DNA of 64,000 nucleotides from Nocardiopsis alkaliphila YIM 80379 (GCF_000341005.1 NZ_ANBD01000039.1:1-64000), one strand, 5' to 3'. Positions 28,545 through 37,613 are shown, numbered from the stretch's first letter. Numbers and translations: made by a program. The notes: generated from the sequence alone by a model not told the origin.

Positions 28545-28943
28545 TCAGACCAGTCCGCGACGTACCGCGGTGGGTGGGCGCTCACCTCGGATGGAGGCGA
28601 CCATCTCCAACGCCCGCCGAACCCGCTCGGGGTGGTCGGTGACGATCACCCGGGCTCCGGCCCAGGCGTAGACGGTGGCCAGGGCCACTTCCTCCGCGGC
28701 GTCCACGGGCACCGTCCCGGCGAGCGTGGCGGGGGTGGGAGACGGGCCGGCCGGCTCCCGAGGGCCCTGGCCCTGCGGGGCGCAGCGGACCAGGATCGGG
28801 CGCCCCGTCTCGACCAGTTCCTCGACCCGTGCGGCCGGTGGCCGGTGTCCGGCGTCGATGACCGAGGCCATGACGGGATCGTCGATCCCTTCGGCGTCCT
28901 CGACGGAAGCGGGGGTCAGGATTCGGAAAGACTCGTTCGGCAC
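28545..28943 (-). CDS. hypothetical protein, FolP-like C-terminus
   Basis: A 132-residue protein. The last 45 residues (VALATVYAWAGARVIVTDHP, then ERVRRALEMVASIRG) resemble the end of dihydropteroate synthases, which close with a GAR-VHD-RRAL-MV--IRG pattern. The first 85 residues do not match the sulfonamide/pterin-binding sites of FolP and no catalytic residues are seen, so it is not a functional synthase. In mycobacteria folP2 lies at this position, but on the other strand. Starts with GTG. It could be a divergent relative or an unrelated small protein. Confidence 0.5.
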   Translation of the reverse strand: MPNESFRILTPASVEDAEGIDDPVMASVIDAGHRPPAARVEELVETGRPILVRCAPQGQGPREPAGPSPTPATLAGTVPVDAAEEVALATVYAWAGARVIVTDHPERVRRALEMVASIRGERPPTAVRRGLV

Positions 28944-29110
28944 CAGCTGAGTCTCCCACGCCCCATCGTTCCCGGGGCAGGGGTTCTGGTCTGTTCGCGT
29001 GCGGAGTCGGGGTGCGTGGACGTTCCTGAGCGAACACGCCGGACCATCGCACCGGCGCAGCGGTCCGGCACCGGAACACCGCTGAGGAAGGGTGTGGCAC
29101 GATCGGTACC

Positions 29111-29662
29111 GTGCCCTACTTCATCATGATCCTGGTCGCCGCCGCCGCGCTCGCCGTGCTCGTGGGCGTGGTCTACGTCGTGCTCGGCAAGGGTGGACGA
29201 CTCGCCCGCTTCGAGGCCGACTTCCCCCCGTTGGGTCTTCCGGAGGGGCGTCCGGTCGACCCTCGCGACCTGGGCGGATTGCTGCTTCCGTTGTCGCTGT
29301 GGGGATATCACGTGCGCGCGGTCGACGCCCTGTTGCTACGGCTGACCTCGACCCTGCGCGAGCGTGAGGAGCGGATCGAGGACTTGGAATGGCGCCTGGC
29401 CCACCTCGATCCCTCCTTCGTGCCGCGGGGCACCGGCCCCCGGCCCGACTCCTACCTGCCCGGTGACGCGCCGATGGAAGAGGGGGAACGGGGCCGCTCC
29501 GCGGGTACGTCGCAGCCATCGAAGGATGGTGCCGGGGCTTTCACCGAGGACACGGCGCGGGCCGGTATCGGCACCGCCTCGGATACGGCGGTGGACCCGG
29601 CCGAGTACGCGCCTGGGGGCGAAGAGACCGCCGGTGGTGATGAGCGCGAGGAACGAGCCTGA
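29111..29662 (+). CDS. DivIVA-like membrane protein (Rv1209-like)
   Basis: A 183-residue protein. An N-terminal hydrophobic helix (about 4-24) is followed by a soluble part; GYHVRAVDALLLRLTSTLRE then REERIEDLE forms a short helical coiled region like DivIVA-domain proteins. The rest is acidic, Gly/Pro-rich and probably disordered. Position after the LOG gene and before DUF3117 matches Rv1209. Start is a GTG with no clear ribosome site nearby. Function is unknown; division or growth-zone binding is a family-based guess. Confidence 0.7.
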   Translation: MPYFIMILVAAAALAVLVGVVYVVLGKGGRLARFEADFPPLGLPEGRPVDPRDLGGLLLPLSLWGYHVRAVDALLLRLTSTLREREERIEDLEWRLAHLDPSFVPRGTGPRPDSYLPGDAPMEEGERGRSAGTSQPSKDGAGAFTEDTARAGIGTASDTAVDPAEYAPGGEETAGGDEREERA

Positions 29663-29841
29663 ACCGGTCCGTGGCGGTCGATCACCTACCGGGACACGTT
29701 CGGGTGTGCCCCTGAAGCCTATATGTCGTGCATCACACCGAATCCGTCCTGCATGGTCGGATACGCGGTCTTAGGTTGCTCTATTCTCGTTCGCTGTACA
29801 TGCGTACCCCCCGCTCTGCCGGAGTAGCGGGTGGATCGTCG

Positions 29842-30438
29842 GTGAGGATGGCGAGGATGGACACAGCAGCCGAACTCAAGGTGGGCGCGGACGACGGGAA
29901 CGGGGAGTCCACCACCCCGGTGCGTCAGATGTCCCTGTGGCCACCGCCTCGTTCGACCCGGCACACCGGTAAACGTCGACGTCAGCTCACCAGAGTGGCC
30001 GTCGTGAGCGTCGTGGTCCTGGTGTTGGGTGGCGGCGCGGCCGCCGCCTGGGCCTACCTGGAAGCCTCCGAACCGGATCCGATCACCGCGACCTCCGAGC
30101 CGGACGAGTTCGTCGGCTCCTGGTCCGGTCGGATGAGTCAGGTGGACACCGATGGTGAGCCGGTCGCCGAGTGGGACGCCCAGGTGCGCATCGACGAGGG
30201 CGCCGAACGCGGTAGTACCGCCTGGACCACGTTCTCCTGCTCGGGGACACTGGAGCTGGCGGCACGGGACGGTGACCGGTTGGTGTACACCTACAACGAG
30301 ATCTCCGATCCCGACGAACGGTGCGTGGACGAGGCCGAGTTGACCCTGTGGCCTACCACGGGGCAGGGACTCAACGCCGAGTGGTCCTCGGTCACCCGCG
30401 AGGGGACCCGGATGGTGTCCACCGGTACCCTCCGCTGA
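29842..30438 (+). CDS. single-pass extracytoplasmic protein of unknown function
   Basis: A protein of about 198 residues, not recognised. A short cytoplasmic N-terminus is followed by one transmembrane helix (VAVVSVVVLVLGGGAAAAWA) and an extracellular domain rich in beta-strand-like text with two cysteines (SCSGTLEL and ERCVDEAELT) that may form a disulfide. The segment EFVGSWSGRMSQ and the ending EGTRMVSTGTL look like a lipocalin-like or beta-sandwich domain. Start is uncertain: GTG 29842, with GGGTGG upstream, is chosen; ATG 29800 or 29728 are alternatives. Confidence 0.55.
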   Translation: MRMARMDTAAELKVGADDGNGESTTPVRQMSLWPPPRSTRHTGKRRRQLTRVAVVSVVVLVLGGGAAAAWAYLEASEPDPITATSEPDEFVGSWSGRMSQVDTDGEPVAEWDAQVRIDEGAERGSTAWTTFSCSGTLELAARDGDRLVYTYNEISDPDERCVDEAELTLWPTTGQGLNAEWSSVTREGTRMVSTGTLR

Positions 30439-30743
30439 GCCGCGGATGAGCGGGGGCGTCGATCGGGGGCCGGGCGGCCGATCGGGTTTCGGCCAGGATG
30501 GATATAACCTTACTGACTAAGGCTTCCTCGTTATCGGGTGCTCATGGCGGTGGCCCGACTGTCGCCCGGCGCACACAGGGGTCAACCTCCGAGATAATGG
30601 GCGAAGAGTGATTCGCGTCCCTTAAGTCACATGGGCGCGAATCACCCGGAACCGACCTATGGCTGCGTAGTCGAGACACACGTGGATCGACGCGGTGCTG
30701 TGGGCCGGCCCGGCCGCGAGGAACACTTAGAAAGGGGAATGGT
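30439..30743. other. 305-bp region between membrane protein and DUF3117 gene
   Basis: No protein-coding signal is convincing here. It contains a 10-bp perfect inverted repeat at 30608-30645 and AT-richer patches (30500-30530 and around 30592), as expected for a promoter of the following small gene. Confidence 0.5.
30608..30645. repeat. inverted repeat upstream of the DUF3117 gene
   Basis: GTGATTCGCG (30608-30617) and CGCGAATCAC (30636-30645) form a perfect 10-bp inverted repeat with an 18-base loop, about 100 bp before the DUF3117 start. It could be a regulator site or a leader hairpin. Confidence 0.5.
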
Positions 30744-30911
30744 ATGGCGGCGATGAAGCCGAGGACCAGTGACGGGCCGATGGAGGTCACCAAGGAGGGT
30801 CGCGGCATCATCATGCGGGTCCCGCTCGAGGGCGGAGGCCGCCTGGTCGTCGAGTTGACGCCCGATGAGGCGACCGAACTCCGGGACGCGCTCCAGGGCG
30901 TCGTCGGCTAG
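30744..30911 (+). CDS. DUF3117 small protein (Rv1211-like)
   Basis: A 55-residue protein: MAAMKPRTSDGPMEVTKEGR, then a hydrophobic core (GIIMRVPLEGGGRLVVELTP) and a final helix DEATELRDALQGVVG. This is the signature of DUF3117, a short, very conserved actinobacterial protein of unknown function. AGAAAGGGG precedes the ATG. Its place between the DivIVA-like gene and the aminopeptidase follows the Rv1209-Rv1211 order. Confidence 0.92.
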   Translation: MAAMKPRTSDGPMEVTKEGRGIIMRVPLEGGGRLVVELTPDEATELRDALQGVVG

Positions 30912-31008
30912 TTCCGACACTCCACTCGTCCCCCATCCGGGCCGGAACGCCCTGACGACCCCCGAGGTTCCACACCTCCCACCAGTAGCGAACGATTGTG
31001 AGCGGCCT

Positions 31009-32499
31009 GTGCCATTCGCCACGGAGATCCACCCCCTGCCGGGGACCCTCGCCGAATCCACCGCGGACCTGCTGGTCCTCCCCGTCCTCACGGGTGAGGA
31101 AGGACCCGAAGCGGTCGAGGGGGTCGCCGAAAGCGGACTGACGGCGGTCCTTCCCGCGACGCTCATGGATCTGTTCGCTCATTATTCGCTCACCGGCAAG
31201 TCCGGTGAGCTTTCCCAGTTCCCGGTGACCCGGGACGGGGGCCTGGTCCGCCTGGCCCTTCTCGGAGTCGGTTCGGGAACCCCCGCCGACCTTCGGAAGG
31301 CCGGCGCCGCCCTCGCCCGGGCCGCCCGGGGCAACGAACGTGTCGCCCTGGCCTGGCCTGGTGGCGACCCCGAGGCCGCCACGGCCTTCGCCGAGGGCGC
31401 CCTGCTCGCCTCCTACACGTTCACCCTGAAATCCTCGAAGATCCCCGTGGGCAAGCTCGCGCCCGAGCGGATCGACCTGGTCGGCGACACCGATTCCCTG
31501 ACCGACGCCCTCGCCTTGGGCACTCGCCTGGCCCGAGCCACCGCGCTGGCCAGAGACCTGATCAACACGCCCTCCCAGACCAAGAACCCCGAATGGATGG
31601 TCGCCCGCGCTCGCGAGGTGGCCGATGAGGGTGGGCTCGCCCTGCGGGTCTGGGAAGAGCAGGAGCTGCGAAGCGAGGGCTTCGGCGCGATCTTGGCGGT
31701 GGGCCAAGGATCGGTCAGCCCGCCCCGACTGGTTCAGTTGTCCTACACCCCGCAGAACCCCACCGGGCACGTGGTGCTGGTCGGTAAGGGCATCACCTTC
31801 GACACCGGTGGCCTCTCCCTCAAGCCCAACGACAACATGTCGCTGATGAAGACCGACATGAGCGGTTCGGCGATCGTCTTGGCGGTGCTCTCCGCCCTGT
31901 CCTCCGTGGATTCTAGGGTGAAGGTCACCGGCCTGCTGGCACTGGCGGAGAACGCCTTCTCCGGGGACTCCACCCGCATCGGTGACGTCCTCACCACCTA
32001 CACGGGAAAGACCGTGGAGGTGCTCAACTCCGATGCCGAGGGACGTTTGGTCCTAGCCGACGCCATGGGCTACGCCTCCTCCGAACTCGGACCGGACCTG
32101 ATCGTGGACGTGGCCACCCTGACCGGTGCGGCCAAGGTCGCCCTGGGCACCGGCATGGGCGCTCTGTACAGCACCGATGACGAGGTCGCCGCCGAGTTGC
32201 TGAGCGCCGGTGAGGCCTCGGGAGAACCACTGTGGCGGATGCCGCTCACCGAGGAATACCTTCCCACCACCGAGTCCCGGGTGGCCGATCTGGCCAACAT
32301 CGGTACCCGTGGTGGCGAGTTCGGTCCGGCCGGCGCCACCGACGCAGCGCTCTTCCTACGTGAGTTCACCGGCGGTCTGCCTTGGGCCCATCTGGACATC
32401 GCCGGCCCGGGCCGTTCCATGAAGGAGAGCGGTCTGCTCAGCAAGGGCGGCACGGCTTTCGCCACCCGAACCCTGTTGCGCTGGCTCGCTCAGAGGTAG
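31009..32499 (+). CDS. pepA: leucyl aminopeptidase (M17)
   Basis: A 496-residue cytosol aminopeptidase with two metal ions. The active-site motif NSDAEGRLVLADAM (about 342-355) carries the family's NTDAEGR signature (T to S here), and the lysine/aspartate site is VGKGITFDTGGLSLKPNDNM (about 260). The N-terminal 160 residues are the usual macro-like domain. Likely role: trimming N-terminal residues of peptides; many members also bind DNA. Start is the GTG at 31009 because the family's conserved part starts nearby; the frame is open further upstream. Convergent with an O-methyltransferase gene. Confidence 0.92.
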   Translation: MPFATEIHPLPGTLAESTADLLVLPVLTGEEGPEAVEGVAESGLTAVLPATLMDLFAHYSLTGKSGELSQFPVTRDGGLVRLALLGVGSGTPADLRKAGAALARAARGNERVALAWPGGDPEAATAFAEGALLASYTFTLKSSKIPVGKLAPERIDLVGDTDSLTDALALGTRLARATALARDLINTPSQTKNPEWMVARAREVADEGGLALRVWEEQELRSEGFGAILAVGQGSVSPPRLVQLSYTPQNPTGHVVLVGKGITFDTGGLSLKPNDNMSLMKTDMSGSAIVLAVLSALSSVDSRVKVTGLLALAENAFSGDSTRIGDVLTTYTGKTVEVLNSDAEGRLVLADAMGYASSELGPDLIVDVATLTGAAKVALGTGMGALYSTDDEVAAELLSAGEASGEPLWRMPLTEEYLPTTESRVADLANIGTRGGEFGPAGATDAALFLREFTGGLPWAHLDIAGPGRSMKESGLLSKGGTAFATRTLLRWLAQR

Positions 32500-32512
32500 C
32501 CTCACGTCTTCC

Positions 32513-32550
32513 GGTGGGGTCCGGTGCGCTGAAGCGCTTCGGGCCCCACC
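32513..32550. terminator. bidirectional hairpin between pepA and the methyltransferase gene
   Basis: GGTGGGG (32513-32519) pairs with CCCCACC (32544-32550), with an inner GCGC-TGAA-GCGC stem (32526-32537). TTTCTTC follows for the rightward transcript. Confidence 0.6.
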
Positions 32551-32567
32551 GCTTTCTTCGTGGACCC

Positions 32568-33242
32568 CTACGGTCGGATCGCGGCCAGTAGTCCCTCGCC
32601 CACCGGGACCAGCAGTGGGATGAACTGCTCGTCCTCGCGCATTCGGCGCATCACCTCGCGCACCGCGACCTCCGCTGGACCGGGGACCCGTAGTGGTCCG
32701 TCCGGTTCGCCCGAGCTGACCATGACGTTGTTGAACGTCACCACCCCGCCGGGACGCAGAAGACGCAGAGCCTCCTCCAGGTAGGTGGGATAGGAGGCCT
32801 GGTCGGCGTCGACCGACACCATGTCGTAGCCGCCGTCCGTGAGCCGGGGCAGAACCTCTAGGGCCGAGCCGCGGATCAGCCGTGCTCGTCCGGCCCCGAA
32901 GCCCGCCCGAGCGAAGGCGGTGCGCGCGTAGTCCTGATAGGCGGCGTTGACGTCCACCGTGGTCAAGATCCCGTCCGGGACCATTCCCCGCAGCAGCCAG
33001 ATCCCCGACGTCCCACAACCCGTGCCGATCTCCACCACCGAGCGTGCTCCGATGGCCGCGGTCAGAAAGCGCAGAGCGGCCCCGGTCGCGGCGTCCACCG
33101 GTGGTGCGGCCGAGCGGACCCCCGTGTCGTAGGCCTCCGCGAGGGGGCCGTCACCCATGGCGTTCTCCTCGAACCGAGCCTGCTCGGTTCGAACCCACGT
33201 GGTCTGTGCGACGCTCTCTTCAGCGCTGATGACGGCCTCCAT
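32568..33242 (-). CDS. O-methyltransferase, Rv1220c-like
   Basis: A 224-residue SAM-dependent methyltransferase of the COMT/CCoAMT type. Motif I is VVEIGTGCGTSGIWLL (about 70), followed by LTTVDVNAAYQDYARTAF (acidic SAM site) and later DMVSVDADQASYPTYLEEAL (metal-site aspartate). It methylates hydroxyls of an unknown small molecule. The gene sits divergently beside sigE exactly as Rv1220c does beside Rv1221. Start at ATG 33242 with GGTGA upstream; a GTG at 33293 would add 17 residues. Confidence 0.85.
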   Translation of the reverse strand: MEAVISAEESVAQTTWVRTEQARFEENAMGDGPLAEAYDTGVRSAAPPVDAATGAALRFLTAAIGARSVVEIGTGCGTSGIWLLRGMVPDGILTTVDVNAAYQDYARTAFARAGFGAGRARLIRGSALEVLPRLTDGGYDMVSVDADQASYPTYLEEALRLLRPGGVVTFNNVMVSSGEPDGPLRVPGPAEVAVREVMRRMREDEQFIPLLVPVGEGLLAAIRP

Positions 33243-33373
33243 GCCCAGTTTCACCAATGGGGCGTGCGTTCTGACCGGGGGATCGTCACCCACCGTAGGA
33301 TGGGGATAGCGGCCAGGTAGTCTCCCTGGTCAAAAGACTAGCCTGAACCGGTCCGAACTCCGAGTGTGGCGAC

Positions 33374-33402
33374 GGGAACTTAATGGGCTTCTCCTGACGT
33401 TG
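33374..33402 (+). promoter_or_regulatory. ECF-type promoter of sigE
   Basis: GGGAAC (33374-33379) and CGTTG (33398-33402) are 18 bases apart (17 if the first box is read GGAACT), about 90 bp before sigE. This matches the GGAAC/CGTT pattern recognised by actinobacterial SigE-type sigma factors, so sigE may control itself. Confidence 0.6.
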
Positions 33403-33491
33403 AATCGGGATGAACGTACGTTGATCGCCACGAAGCAAACTCCCTCCGACCGACCTTCGTTCGGTGGATCAGCGGAATGAAGGGAGCAGCG

Positions 33492-34091
33492 GTGCCAGAG
33501 ACCGGCCCTGCCGTGGAGTTCGAGGAATGGGAACCTCCGAGCTGGGAAGAGGTCGTCCGCGTCCATTCACCGCGGGTGTATCGCCTGGCGTACCGGCTCA
33601 CCGGCAACAAGCACGACGCGGAGGACCTCACCCAGGAGGTCTTCATCCGGGTGTTCCGCTCCCTGGCCAACTACACCCCCGGCACCTTCGAGGGGTGGCT
33701 CCATCGCATCACCACCAACCTCTTCTTGGACATGGCCCGGCGCAAGGCACGGATCCGTTTCGAGGGCCTGGCGGACAACGCCGACGATCGCCTGGAGGGC
33801 CGTGAACCCTCACCGGCCCAGCGTTACGACGATCGACACTTCGACGCCGACGTCCAAAGCGCGCTGGACGCCCTCCCCGCCGAGTTCCGTGCCCCCGTCG
33901 TCCTGTGCGACATCGAGGGCCTCTCCTACGAGGAGATCGCCGCGACACTCGACGTCAAGCTCGGCACGGTTCGCAGTCGTATCCACCGGGGCCGCGCCCA
34001 GCTGCGCCGTGCTCTGGAGCACCGGCGCTCTCTCGCCGCACAGTCGGACCGGTCGGGCGACAGAGCGAACGTGAGCAAGGAGGCGGAGTGA
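33492..34091 (+). CDS. sigE: ECF RNA polymerase sigma factor SigE
   Basis: A 199-residue extracytoplasmic-function sigma factor. Region 2 covers about 22-90 ([20 protein letters not shown], then [20 protein letters not shown]) and region 4 about 125-180 ([20 protein letters not shown], then [17 protein letters not shown]). It would direct RNA polymerase to envelope-stress genes. Anti-sigma, RseB-like and HtrA genes follow, matching Rv1221-Rv1223. The GTG at 33492 has AAGGGAG seven bases upstream; an ATG at 33477 would add five residues. It overlaps no gene but the anti-sigma gene starts three bases after the stop. Confidence 0.93.
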   Translation: MPETGPAVEFEEWEPPSWEEVVRVHSPRVYRLAYRLTGNKHDAEDLTQEVFIRVFRSLANYTPGTFEGWLHRITTNLFLDMARRKARIRFEGLADNADDRLEGREPSPAQRYDDRHFDADVQSALDALPAEFRAPVVLCDIEGLSYEEIAATLDVKLGTVRSRIHRGRAQLRRALEHRRSLAAQSDRSGDRANVSKEAE

Positions 34092-34093
34092 GG

Positions 34094-34867
34094 ATGGAGC
34101 ACCTCGGGGAGCGCCTTTCCGCGCTCATCGATGGGGAATTGGGCGCAGCCGAACACGAGCGGGCGCTCATCCACCTGGCCAAGTGCGAGTCGTGCCGTTT
34201 CGAGGCCGACATGATGCGTCGACTCAAGCGCCGTCTCACCGGCCTCGGTGAACCCGAACCCGATATGGACTTCATGGGTCGTCTCCTGGCCCGCCCCGGC
34301 TCGGGTGGTCCCTGGGGTTCGTCGGGTGGTGGAGGGTTCGGCGCCGGTGACTCCCCTGGTGGCACTCCTTTCGGGTCCAGCCCTCCGTTGGGTTCGTCCC
34401 GTCCCCTCGGTGGCTTCACGGGAGGCGGACCGATCATGTCGGGCGGCTCCGAACCGGATGGGCACCCCGAGGCGACCGCGGACACCGAGAAGTCTGCGAG
34501 GAGCGGACCGAGCCACGAACGCTCAGAGGCCGAACCCCGGAGCCGAAGGGGTGATTCCACGCGCGTCGGTGTCTTCGTCCACGAGGATGGCGTGCGGCGG
34601 TTCTTCGGCGGGCGCTACGCTGTCGCGGGCCTGGCCATGGCGACGGCCCTGTTGGGGAGTGCGTTCGTCGCGGGTGGTGAGCCGGGTGAGACCGCCCCGG
34701 TGGTCGAGCCCCACCTGTCCGACTACGCGGTCGAGCACGCGGTCACCAGTCGACAGGTGCCCGTGGGCGACGGTGAAGGGTGGCCGGCCCCGGTGTGGCC
34801 CGTGAACGCACCCGCTCCCCCGGTCATGGAGGGGCATCCCTCGGACCCGGGCGAATCGGCGCGGTGA
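34094..34867 (+). CDS. rseA: membrane anti-sigma factor (zinc-finger RseA-like)
   Basis: A 257-residue protein. The N-terminal zinc-binding anti-sigma domain has HLAKCESC, the HxxxCxxC core, and begins LGERLSALIDGELGAAEHER. A long glycine/serine/proline-rich linker (about 70-150) leads to one transmembrane helix (RYAVAGLAMATALLGSAFVA) and an extracellular tail. It should hold SigE inactive and release it on envelope stress or after cleavage. The ATG at 34094 has AAGGAGGCGG upstream; GTG 34088 is too close. Followed at four-base overlap by the RseB-like gene. Confidence 0.9.
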   Translation: MEHLGERLSALIDGELGAAEHERALIHLAKCESCRFEADMMRRLKRRLTGLGEPEPDMDFMGRLLARPGSGGPWGSSGGGGFGAGDSPGGTPFGSSPPLGSSRPLGGFTGGGPIMSGGSEPDGHPEATADTEKSARSGPSHERSEAEPRSRRGDSTRVGVFVHEDGVRRFFGGRYAVAGLAMATALLGSAFVAGGEPGETAPVVEPHLSDYAVEHAVTSRQVPVGDGEGWPAPVWPVNAPAPPVMEGHPSDPGESAR

Positions 34868-35937
34868 GGAGGGCGGACGCCCCCTCCGGTCCCGGTTCCG
34901 TGTTGGCCACCGTCATGCCCATCGCGGTGCTGTGCGTCCTGCTACTGACCGCGGGTGCGCATCCCGAGGCCTTCGCGATCCCGGCCGAGGGAGAGGATGA
35001 CGGAATGGCGACCCTGCGGGGCGCCGCCGTGGCCGAGGGCGACGTGGCCTACACCGCGGTTCGTGAACTCCATGGGCCGGAGGGAACGCCGCCGGGTGGG
35101 CTGGACCTGCGGGTGGTCAACCGACCGGGCGAGGGCCTGGCCATGGCCCCCCTGGGAGACGAGGAACAGGCCTTCGTCGTACCGGCCTCCTCCGCCCTGG
35201 AGACCCTGGACGAGCGTCTCCTGGCGATGCTGGAGGACACCTACCGTGTGGTGGACGCCGGCGAGGACGAACTCGACGGACGTTCGGCCCGGGTGGTCGA
35301 GGCCAGGCGGGCGAACACCACCGTGGCCGGACGGTTCTGGGTGGATGGCGAGACGGACCTGCTTCTGGGCCGGGCGATCTACGACGAGGCGGGTGAGACG
35401 GCCTTCAGTAGTCACCTCACCGGTCTACGCCTGGTGGACGAGGACTGGCCTGAGGAGGCCTTGGGCGGCGAGCCTTGGGGGGACGCGATCGACCACCCCG
35501 AACGCGAGCGATTGCGCGCCCAAGGGTGGGTGCTTCCTGAACACCTCACGTGGAACCTGCGTCTGGTGGACAGCAGGTCGAAGAGCTACGAAGGTCGGCC
35601 GGTCGTGCACTCGGTCTACTCCGATGGCCTCTCTCAGATCTCGGTCTTCAGTCAGCGTGGCAAGCTTGGAGAGGAATATCTCTCCACAGATCGGAACGGA
35701 TACACCGGAACCGGCATGGGGGGAGAAGGCGTCACAACAGGGCACGAGACGATCTTCGGTGGAGATGTGGGGCAGTACCAGAGCATGTGGCAGGCGGACG
35801 GTTTCGTCTACACGGTGCTGGCCGACGCCCCCGCCGACCTGGCCTCCTCCGCGGTGACGGCGTTGCCGGGGCCGGAGGGTGACTCCGAGTTCTGGGCACG
35901 GGTCCAGCGAGGTCTGTCTCGACTGGGGCCCACCTAG
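34864..35937 (+). CDS. RseB/MucB-like secreted sigma-factor regulator
   Basis: A 357-residue exported protein. A signal peptide (VMPIAVLCVLLLTAGAHPEAFA) is followed by a large domain of beta strands (for example FWVDGETDLLLGRAIYDEAG, then SSHLTGLRLVDEDW) that resembles the lipoprotein-like fold of MucB/RseB. In proteobacteria this protein protects the anti-sigma factor from cleavage until it senses lipids or misfolded proteins. It overlaps the rseA-type stop by four bases (GTGA), so coexpression is likely. Mycobacteria lack this gene in their locus. Family match is by fold pattern and position. Confidence 0.7.
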   Translation: MRRADAPSGPGSVLATVMPIAVLCVLLLTAGAHPEAFAIPAEGEDDGMATLRGAAVAEGDVAYTAVRELHGPEGTPPGGLDLRVVNRPGEGLAMAPLGDEEQAFVVPASSALETLDERLLAMLEDTYRVVDAGEDELDGRSARVVEARRANTTVAGRFWVDGETDLLLGRAIYDEAGETAFSSHLTGLRLVDEDWPEEALGGEPWGDAIDHPERERLRAQGWVLPEHLTWNLRLVDSRSKSYEGRPVVHSVYSDGLSQISVFSQRGKLGEEYLSTDRNGYTGTGMGGEGVTTGHETIFGGDVGQYQSMWQADGFVYTVLADAPADLASSAVTALPGPEGDSEFWARVQRGLSRLGPT

Positions 35938-35999
35938 GGCTCCGGTAGATCGGTGGAGCGTGTGCCCAGCCGAAAGCCAAGCGATATACGGAGCAGGTC

Positions 36000-37613
36000 T
36001 TGAGTCAGGAGAACGACCGTTCGGAACCCGCTGAGGGAGGGGGGCCGAACCCGCTCCGGCCGAATGGCGGAGCACCTGGGCCGGGAACGCCGGAGCCCCA
36101 GAACCCGGTTCCGGGCCGGAACCAGGTATCGGGTCCGGGACCTGCCGGTCAGGACCGGGGACCCGCTGACGCGCGGAACGCCCCGCCTCGGCCACCAGGT
36201 GGAGAACCCCTCACGGGGACGCCACCGCGGCCCATGAGCCAGGGTGCCCAGGGCCGGCCCCCCGTTGCTGGAGAGAACATGAACCCCCACCCCCAAGGCC
36301 CCACGACCCCCCCAGACCACACCGATTCCGCAGGAGCCTTCCAGAGTCCGGGCCGGCACCAGGCACAGGCCCCCGGCCCCTACCAGAGCGGCCCGGGGCG
36401 ACAGGCCCAGCCGAACCCCCAAGGCCAGGCCCCGGCCGGTGGTCCCGGACACTTCGCCGTACCGCCCAGCCCGCAACAGGCGCAGCCCCAGGTGGCCCCG
36501 AAGGTGAAACGCGGCGTCCCCACGTGGTCGGCGTTGACCGGAATGCTCGTGGTCGCCCTCATCGCGGGTGGTGTCGGTGGGCTGGTCGGAGGGATGTTCC
36601 CCGCCGCCGGTGGCGGGGGTGGAGAGGAACAGCCCGAACAGCAAGGGCCCGGCATCAACGAACCTCCGCCCGAGGCCCCCGAACGCGCACCGGACACGGT
36701 GGCGGGCGTGGCCCAGAGGGTCAGCCCCAGCGTGGTTTCGCTACGCAGCGCCGACCCACGGATCGGCGGTGGTGGTTCGGGTTTCATCATCGAAGGTGAC
36801 TACGTGGTCACCAACGACCACGTCTCCGCTGAGTTGGAGGATGACGGCATCATCATCGAGTACAGCGACGGCAGTAGCAGCGGTGCCGAGGTGGTGGGTT
36901 CCGATCCCAGTTCCGACCTGGCCGTCTTGGAACTGGAGGAACCCAGCGAAGTGGATCCGTTGGAGTTCGGTGACTCCGATGAGGCCATCGTAGGGGACGA
37001 GGTCATCGCGATCGGTGCACCCCTGGGGCTCACCGGTACGGTCACCCAGGGCATCATCAGCGCATTGGAGCGTCCGGTGAGCCCGGACGGCGGAGACACC
37101 CAGTTCTTCGCGATCCAGACGGACGCGGCGATCAACCCGGGCAACTCGGGTGGTCCGCTCGTCGACATGCGGGGCCGGGTCATCGGAGTGAATTCGATGA
37201 TCTACAGCATGGGTGGCGGGCCCTTCGGGGACCAACCGGTGGGCAGCATCGGTCTGGGATTCGCGATCCCCTCCACCGAGGCGGAGACCGTCATCGGTCG
37301 TATGGTCGACCACGGTGAGGAATCGACGGCGGCCTACGCCGACCTGGGGATCAACCTCTACGACCAGGAGAGCACGGTCGTGGGCGCGGTGATCGGGGAG
37401 GGCGAGGACGCCATCGAGGCGGGAGGAGCGGCCGACGAGGCGGGCCTGCGGCCGGGAGACGTGATCGTGTCCTTCGACGGCCGTCGGGTGAACTCCCACG
37501 GCGAACTGCAGGCGATGGTGCGTGACAAGAGTCCGGGAGACGAGGTCGAGGTCGACTACGAGCGTGACGGCGAACGGACCTCGGTGACCGTCACCCTGGG
37601 CCCCGACGACTGA
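36000..37613 (+). CDS. htrA: HtrA-type S1C serine protease with PDZ domain
   Basis: A 537-residue membrane-anchored protease. A proline/glycine/glutamine-rich cytoplasmic region (1-165) precedes a transmembrane helix (about 176-200). The trypsin-like domain has its triad in YVVTNDHV (His, about 273), SSDLAVLE (Asp, about 304) and NPGNSGGPLVD (Ser, about 382). A single PDZ domain fills about 430-530 (AGLRPGDVIVSFDGRRVNSH). It degrades or refolds misfolded exported proteins. TTG start with GGAG six bases upstream. Follows sigE and its regulators, as Rv1223 does. Confidence 0.93.
   Translation: MSQENDRSEPAEGGGPNPLRPNGGAPGPGTPEPQNPVPGRNQVSGPGPAGQDRGPADARNAPPRPPGGEPLTGTPPRPMSQGAQGRPPVAGENMNPHPQGPTTPPDHTDSAGAFQSPGRHQAQAPGPYQSGPGRQAQPNPQGQAPAGGPGHFAVPPSPQQAQPQVAPKVKRGVPTWSALTGMLVVALIAGGVGGLVGGMFPAAGGGGGEEQPEQQGPGINEPPPEAPERAPDTVAGVAQRVSPSVVSLRSADPRIGGGGSGFIIEGDYVVTNDHVSAELEDDGIIIEYSDGSSSGAEVVGSDPSSDLAVLELEEPSEVDPLEFGDSDEAIVGDEVIAIGAPLGLTGTVTQGIISALERPVSPDGGDTQFFAIQTDAAINPGNSGGPLVDMRGRVIGVNSMIYSMGGGPFGDQPVGSIGLGFAIPSTEAETVIGRMVDHGEESTAAYADLGINLYDQESTVVGAVIGEGEDAIEAGGAADEAGLRPGDVIVSFDGRRVNSHGELQAMVRDKSPGDEVEVDYERDGERTSVTVTLGPDD

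Noticed and set aside
33318..33340. Short inverted repeat TAGTC/GACTA between the methyltransferase gene and sigE
   Set aside because: Only five bases per arm, expected by chance; not listed as a site.
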